A DNA stretch of 64,000 bases, from assembly GCA_949840885.1 (NCBI GenBank), contig CATKYJ010000010.1, positions 38,685 through 102,684 on the forward strand, given 5' to 3'. The first letter of the stretch is position 1, and each line of letters opens with the position of its first letter. A model generated the notes under the pieces. The model made no database searches. It saw only the letters and a list, made by a program, of their open reading frames with translations, and was not told the DNA's origin. Positions 60,901 to 64,000 of this stretch are shown piece after piece. The stretch is from an uncultured Acetatifactor sp. Its GTDB lineage: Bacteria; Bacillota; Clostridia; Lachnospirales; Lachnospiraceae. Made by a program: the position numbers and the translations under genes.

Positions 60901-61970
60901 TGAATGACTTTCATCATGCTAAGGATGCTTATTTGAACATTGTGGTAGGTAATACATACTATACCAAATTTACACGAAATCCTCTTTGGTTCATACAAAA
61001 AAACGGGAAAAGCCGCCCTTATCACATGGATAAGATATTTGAGTACGATGTGCAAAGGGATGGGAAGTGTGCGTGGACAGCAGGCAATCAGGGCAGTATT
61101 GTCTTGGTGAAAAAGATGATGGGCAGGAATACGCCTCTTGTGACCAGAAGAGTATATGAAATGCATGGGGGGATTGCCGAGCAGACCATATATTCTGCGA
61201 GGGAGGCAAAACCGGGGAGCTATATTCCGGTTAAGAGTAAGGATGAAAGATTGGCAAATGTCATGAAGTATGGAGGCTATAGCAGTGTAACAGGTACATA
61301 TTATTTTTTGGTGGAACATATACGGAAAAAGAAAAAGGTGCGCACTTTGGAAGCGGTGCCGCTTTATCTTAAGGACAAGTTGAATGGGATTGAGCAATTG
61401 ACAATTTATTGCGAATGCGAGTTGGGACTGGAGGAACCCAGAATTATTTTGCCTAGAATACTATTTAAGACTTTGATTAAGAGAAATGGCATGCTGTTAA
61501 GAATCAGCGGTCGTACCGGAAAACAAATTATGGTAGACAATGCGGTACAGCTATGTCTGGGAATTCATTGGGAAAATTATATCAGGCATCTGGAGAATTA
61601 CCTCGTCTCAGGAAAAGAATCTGATAATAGAGGAATCGTGACCGGTAAAAAGAATATGGAATTGTATGATATTTTGCTTAAGAAGCATACCCAAACCGTT
61701 TATCGGAACAGGCCCAATTCCGTTGCGCAAAAAATGGCGGATGCGAAAGACAGATTTGTAGGTCTTGGGATGACGGAGCAGGCAGGGGCATTGATTGAGT
61801 TGTTGAAAGCGACCCAATGTTCAAATCTCACCATTGATGACAAAGCAACCGGTATAAAGGCATCTCCTATGAAAATTAATAATGAAATTACCAGTGCGGA
61901 ATCATTTTGCCTGATTTACGAATCCGTGACTGGAATATATACAAAAGAAATGGATTTGCAGGCTTTATGA
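57942..61970 (+). CDS. cas9: CRISPR-associated endonuclease Cas9 (type II-A)
   Basis: A 1342-residue RNA-guided DNA nuclease. RuvC-I is MGLDLGTSSVGWAL (D7). The Arg-rich bridge helix is at 47-70 (RRTNRISRRRRAREIARIG). RuvC-II is RIFVEMPRADGEK (E778). HNH is YDIDHIFPRHFVKDDSLDNN (catalytic H860) with NAHKSD later. RuvC-III is VNDFHHAKDAYLNIVVGN (H992, D995). The C-terminal 340 residues form the wedge and PAM-interacting region; no PAM can be predicted. All catalytic residues are present, so it should be active. ATG 57942 has a CGGAGGATTATTT ribosome binding site. The stop overlaps cas1 (ATGA). Base composition is lower in GC than the upstream genes, suggesting transfer. Confidence 0.98.
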   Translation: MYYMGLDLGTSSVGWALTDEDYHIVRRKGKDIWGVRLFDEARTAVDRRTNRISRRRRAREIARIGMLKEFFCEAIGEVDPGFYQRLEESKYHDTDKRIDGRDAVFHDVGFSDKDYYSKYPTIAHLQKELISSEEKHDVRLVYLAILNLFKHRGHFLNAGLGDVGTDMLTLYSEFQRVAADEFGISFPIQYQKQNIEKLMDNRTISKKERAEQLAVLWKVVPAKNKREYEIIKMLCGLSGKMANVFQKDMLAGETGKLQVSFRDAKFEEKFGELSECGYSQMTDLIEAAKRLHDCWLLNEIMKGQPYLCFARVASYEKHKEDLKILKKVLQKHAPEEYEYCFRTMENDNYSGYVGSVNCKKQKVRRNRKASPEEFFKYLRKVLTNMPEDEDTQYLLHELENESLLPKQLTADNGVIPNQVHVAELKAILGNAQKYLPFLQQKDETGLTVNEKIVQLFSFQIPYYVGPLYINGDDETNKWVVRREDGKVYPWNLKQKVDLQRTREEFIMRMVRHCTYLSGESALPKGSLLYEKYMVLNELNVLRINGERISVEDKQNIYNLFFVKGKKVSRKKILSYFQSQGVIGEQEEDLLTGMEESSICALTSYGRFRNVVGDAIDSWEYQRMAEEIIFWGTVYSGDRRLLTELITEKYGPESSMAYLTVEQIKRISGFKWQDWGRLSRQFLELEGCEKATGEVRTAISALWETNSNLMELLSDRYTYLDRLTQKTEKADKLLEEVRYDDLEGYCFSAPVKRMVWQTLLIMKEVTQVMGENPGRIFVEMPRADGEKGRRTTSRKRKFEELYKQCQKEGQDWQKEISQRSEGQFRSKKLYLYYLQKGRCMYTGESISLEDLFNDNLYDIDHIFPRHFVKDDSLDNNLVLVKKQINAHKSDSFPLEKEIQRKQRALWKSLLDTGFLSKEKYGRLTRTWEFSDEELAGFINRQIVETGQATKAVAHLLEELLPDTEVVYVKAGNVSEFRHRFDMLKSRSVNDFHHAKDAYLNIVVGNTYYTKFTRNPLWFIQKNGKSRPYHMDKIFEYDVQRDGKCAWTAGNQGSIVLVKKMMGRNTPLVTRRVYEMHGGIAEQTIYSAREAKPGSYIPVKSKDERLANVMKYGGYSSVTGTYYFLVEHIRKKKKVRTLEAVPLYLKDKLNGIEQLTIYCECELGLEEPRIILPRILFKTLIKRNGMLLRISGRTGKQIMVDNAVQLCLGIHWENYIRHLENYLVSGKESDNRGIVTGKKNMELYDILLKKHTQTVYRNRPNSVAQKMADAKDRFVGLGMTEQAGALIELLKATQCSNLTIDDKATGIKASPMKINNEITSAESFCLIYESVTGIYTKEMDLQAL

Positions 61971-62833
61971 GCTGGAGGACAGTTGTGGTTACAGGAAGTG
62001 CCAAATTGGACTATCAATTAGGCTATCTTGTGGTACGAAAAGAAAAGATAACGAAAGTTCATTTGAATGAAATAGGGGTTTTGTTGATTGACTCTACAGC
62101 AGTATCCATAACTACCGCATTGATAAATGAACTGTTGAAACAAAAGATTAAGATTATTTTTTGCAATGAAAAGCGTAATCCCTGCGGAGAGATTCTTCCA
62201 TATTATGGAAGTCATGATACCAGCGCAAAAATCAGGGCACAGATGGCTTGGAGCGAAAGTGATAAAAAGAAAGTCTGGACGGCTATTGTAAATGAAAAAA
62301 TAAAGAAACAGTGCGAACTGCTTCAAAAGTGTGGGAAGAAAGAGCATCTTTTGCTAGAGCAATACATAGAAGAACTGCAATATGGAGATGAAAGCAACAG
62401 AGAAGGGCACGCGGCTAAGGTATATTTTAATGCCCTTTTTGGGAAAGATTTCTGCAGAACCAGTGATACGCCAACGAATGCGGCATTAAATTATGGATAT
62501 GCTATCGTTTTGTCCGGCTTCACAAAGGAGATTTGTGCAAATGGATATTTGACGCAAGTTGGAATGTTCCATGACAATATGTTCAATCCCTTTAACCTTG
62601 CATCGGATATGATGGAACCTTACCGTATTTTGGTCGATCAGGCGGTTTATAATCTGCATATTCAGCAATTTGGAACAGAGGAAAAGATGGCATTGGTAAA
62701 TTTGCTGAACTTTACAGTAGTTATCGCAGGCCGGTCGGAGTATGTGAGCAATGCTGTGAAAATATACTGTAAAAGTGTTTTTGATGCACTAAACGAAAGG
62801 GATATCTCATTGATAAAATACTATGAGTTATAG
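61967..62833 (+). CDS. cas1: CRISPR-associated integrase Cas1 (type II)
   Basis: A 288-residue integrase that forms the Cas1-Cas2 complex and inserts new spacers. It begins MSWRTVVVTGSAKLDYQLGY, the type II Cas1 N-terminus. Metal-binding residues are in REGHAAKVYFNALFG (Glu), QVGMFHDNMFNPFNLASDM (His) and MEPYRILVDQAVY. ATG 61967 overlaps the cas9 stop by four bases, so translation is coupled. The frame is open 20 codons further upstream inside cas9, but the overlapping ATG is the expected start. Confidence 0.97.
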   Translation: MSWRTVVVTGSAKLDYQLGYLVVRKEKITKVHLNEIGVLLIDSTAVSITTALINELLKQKIKIIFCNEKRNPCGEILPYYGSHDTSAKIRAQMAWSESDKKKVWTAIVNEKIKKQCELLQKCGKKEHLLLEQYIEELQYGDESNREGHAAKVYFNALFGKDFCRTSDTPTNAALNYGYAIVLSGFTKEICANGYLTQVGMFHDNMFNPFNLASDMMEPYRILVDQAVYNLHIQQFGTEEKMALVNLLNFTVVIAGRSEYVSNAVKIYCKSVFDALNERDISLIKYYEL

Positions 62834-63143
62834 GTTTATGAGGATATTAGTTATGTTTGATTTGCCGGTGGGGACGGCAGGTGAAAGACGGGAATATGCA
62901 AGATTTCGAAAGTATCTGATTAAAAGTGGATATTTAATGATGCAGGAATCTATATATTGTAAGCTCGCACAAAATTCTTCCATGGCTGATGCACTGGTAG
63001 ATAATCTACGAAAAAACAAACCTGATGCTGGATTGGTGCAGGTATTGAAAATTACAGAAAAACAATATGAAAAAATGGAGTTTATTGTGGGAGAATTTTC
63101 TTCAGATGTTTTGGATACCGATGAAAGGCTGGTTATATTATGA
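62823..63143 (+). CDS. cas2: CRISPR-associated protein Cas2
   Basis: A 106-residue ferredoxin-fold protein that bridges two Cas1 dimers during spacer acquisition. It starts MSYRFMRILVMFDLPVGTAG, typical of type II-A Cas2, and continues ARFRKYLIKSGYLMMQESIY. The start overlaps cas1 by 11 bases and the stop overlaps csn2 by four. An internal ATG at 62838 is less likely. Confidence 0.96.
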   Translation: MSYRFMRILVMFDLPVGTAGERREYARFRKYLIKSGYLMMQESIYCKLAQNSSMADALVDNLRKNKPDAGLVQVLKITEKQYEKMEFIVGEFSSDVLDTDERLVIL

Positions 63144-63814
63144 TGTGTCTGGTACATTCCCGAAGCAATATTAAGTTGGAGATAGAGGAGGGAAAGATAT
63201 CAATTTTGGTAATTGAGAATCCGTCCATCATGAGAGAGGTTCTTTTGGAGCTAGAGGTACAACTACAGGGAGAGTCGGGCGATTTTGTATTATCTGCTGA
63301 CTATGAACCTGTGTCCATTCATAAAAACCTTGTTCTGGTAAAAGATCCGCTTGCTATTGATTGTAACGATAAGAAAATTTTAACAAAGCTGTATCAAAAT
63401 ATAGCGGATGAAGAAAAGGTGAAATATTGTATAGAGAGGGATAAATTTGATGAGGCGTATTTGGAGTATTTAAGAGAGCTTTGCCTGTTGAGTCCGCTGC
63501 CGCTTGTGTATGACCAGAGATTGAGCTTGGCTGAATTGCTTAAAACCGCCCATGTGGTTATCGACCATACCATTGAGAATTATGTGGAGAGTCTCTGGCT
63601 TTATATTAAGGTTATGGGGGATTTATTGCACATTAAGGTGTTTGCTTTTGTTAATTTAAAATGTTTTTTATCAAATGATGAATTGAATCTTTTATATAAA
63701 CAGTGTTATTATGAACAGAAACTGCTCTTATTGATAGAATCATATGATTCACCCTATAGGACAGATGAGAAAAAATGTATTGTAGATGTGGATGGATGTG
63801 TGATATACTGTTGA
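63140..63814 (+). CDS. csn2: CRISPR-associated protein Csn2 (type II-A)
   Basis: A 224-residue protein, the length of canonical Csn2, which forms a DNA-end-binding ring in spacer acquisition and defines subtype II-A. It has the order of the family: an N-terminal strand region (SNIKLEIEEGKISILVIENP), a helical arm rich in Glu/Lys/Tyr and the later VFAFVNLKCFLSNDELNLLY with YEQKLLLLIESYD, a segment of the GTPase-like fold without a Walker motif. ATG 63140 overlaps the cas2 stop. The CRISPR leader begins after its stop. Confidence 0.92.
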   Translation: MMCLVHSRSNIKLEIEEGKISILVIENPSIMREVLLELEVQLQGESGDFVLSADYEPVSIHKNLVLVKDPLAIDCNDKKILTKLYQNIADEEKVKYCIERDKFDEAYLEYLRELCLLSPLPLVYDQRLSLAELLKTAHVVIDHTIENYVESLWLYIKVMGDLLHIKVFAFVNLKCFLSNDELNLLYKQCYYEQKLLLLIESYDSPYRTDEKKCIVDVDGCVIYC

Positions 63815-63873
63815 TACGACTTACAGCACTGGCTAAAGTGTAATGGTTTGGTGACGACAACAATAGATTTGGG
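63815..63873 (+). promoter_or_regulatory. CRISPR leader
   Basis: The 59 bases between csn2 and the first repeat. The final AATAGATTTGGGG next to the repeat is AT-rich and resembles the leader-end ATTTGAG-like motif that type II-A integrases recognise. No clear -10 element was found in it. Confidence 0.6.
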
Positions 63874-64000
63874 GTTTGAGAACCTTGTAAGTTAAGAAGG
63901 GTACAAAGCCGAAACCATTAAAATCATACCCGCCCCTGAGTTTGAGAACCTTGTAAGTTAAGAAGGGTACAAAGCATTTGAAACCTGCAATAACTGGGTT
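63874..64000 (+). CRISPR. CRISPR array, type II-A, leader end (continues beyond window)
   Basis: Two identical 36-base repeats (63874-63909 and 63940-63975). They start GTTTGAGAACC and end GGGTACAAAGC. The first spacer, 63910-63939, is 30 bases. The second spacer starts at 63976 and is cut by the window edge after 25 bases. The repeat holds ACCTTGTAAGTTA, which matches the tracrRNA anti-repeat. This is the leader end, so these spacers should be the newest. The first spacer begins CGAAACCATTAAAATC; no target for it was noticed in the window, though I did not search it systematically. Confidence 0.96.

Overview
The window looks like a chromosomal segment of a gut-type Firmicute, probably of the Lachnospiraceae or a close clostridial family. 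This is inferred from the strong AGGAGG ribosome binding sites, the TTG/GTG starts, the T-box leader, the CUT1-type sugar ABC transporters paired with YesM/YesN-like two-component systems, the BceAB-like module and a type II-A CRISPR-Cas locus. No rRNA or tRNA gene was seen. Base composition is moderately GC-rich for most of the window. It falls visibly in the first sugar transporter operon (19-23 kb) and again from about 57 kb through the cas genes.

Layout. 0-3 kb: the broken 3' end of an AAA-ATPase/nuclease gene, two GNAT acetyltransferases and a PRTase-like protein. 3-6 kb (minus): an ABC-2 type exporter operon. 6-9 kb: small unknown proteins and asnS. 9-13.5 kb: a secreted NlpC/P60 peptidoglycan hydrolase and the potassium uptake pair trkA-trkH. 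13.6-18.6 kb: a GH27 alpha-galactosidase, a small zinc-ribbon protein, an EEP-family phosphohydrolase and a large beta-helix protein. 19-31 kb: sugar permeases, a lipoprotein binding protein, a sensor kinase, an AraC-type response regulator, a second binding protein broken by one stop codon, and a GH78-like rhamnosidase. 31-40 kb: a second such set, with the two-component pair on the minus strand and the binding protein, two permeases and a GH127-like enzyme divergent from it. 40-45 kb: a large pRiA4b ORF-3-like protein, an MBOAT remnant, and a TrpB-like gene behind a T-box. 45-50 kb: a divergent methionyl-tRNA synthetase between two near-identical AAA-ATPase/nuclease copies, one internally deleted. 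50-57 kb: an XRE protein with a large C-terminal domain, a glycyl-radical activase remnant, and a BceRS-BceAB-like module. 57-64 kb: a BrnT-type toxin-antitoxin pair, an antisense tracrRNA, cas9-cas1-cas2-csn2 and the start of a CRISPR array that runs off the window.

How the genes work together. The two transporter/two-component/glycosidase sets read as sensing, importing and trimming plant or host glycans (galactosides, rhamnosides, arabinosides). The Bce-like module would sense and resist cell-wall-active peptides. The type II-A locus is complete: the first two repeats are perfect 36-mers, and a divergently transcribed tracrRNA has an anti-repeat matching the 5' part of the repeat.

The most unusual signals are these: (i) a 39-bp tandem repeat family with an internal inverted repeat, found just upstream of three unrelated minus-strand genes; (ii) the metG-like gene with a degenerate KMSKS loop, its short leader ORF and terminator, and the nuclease direct repeats around it; (iii) an inverted repeat that would hide the ribosome binding site of the Bce-like ATPase gene; (iv) paired TACAnTGTA palindromes around the toxin-antitoxin promoter; and (v) a sensor kinase gene that appears to lack a normal start codon.
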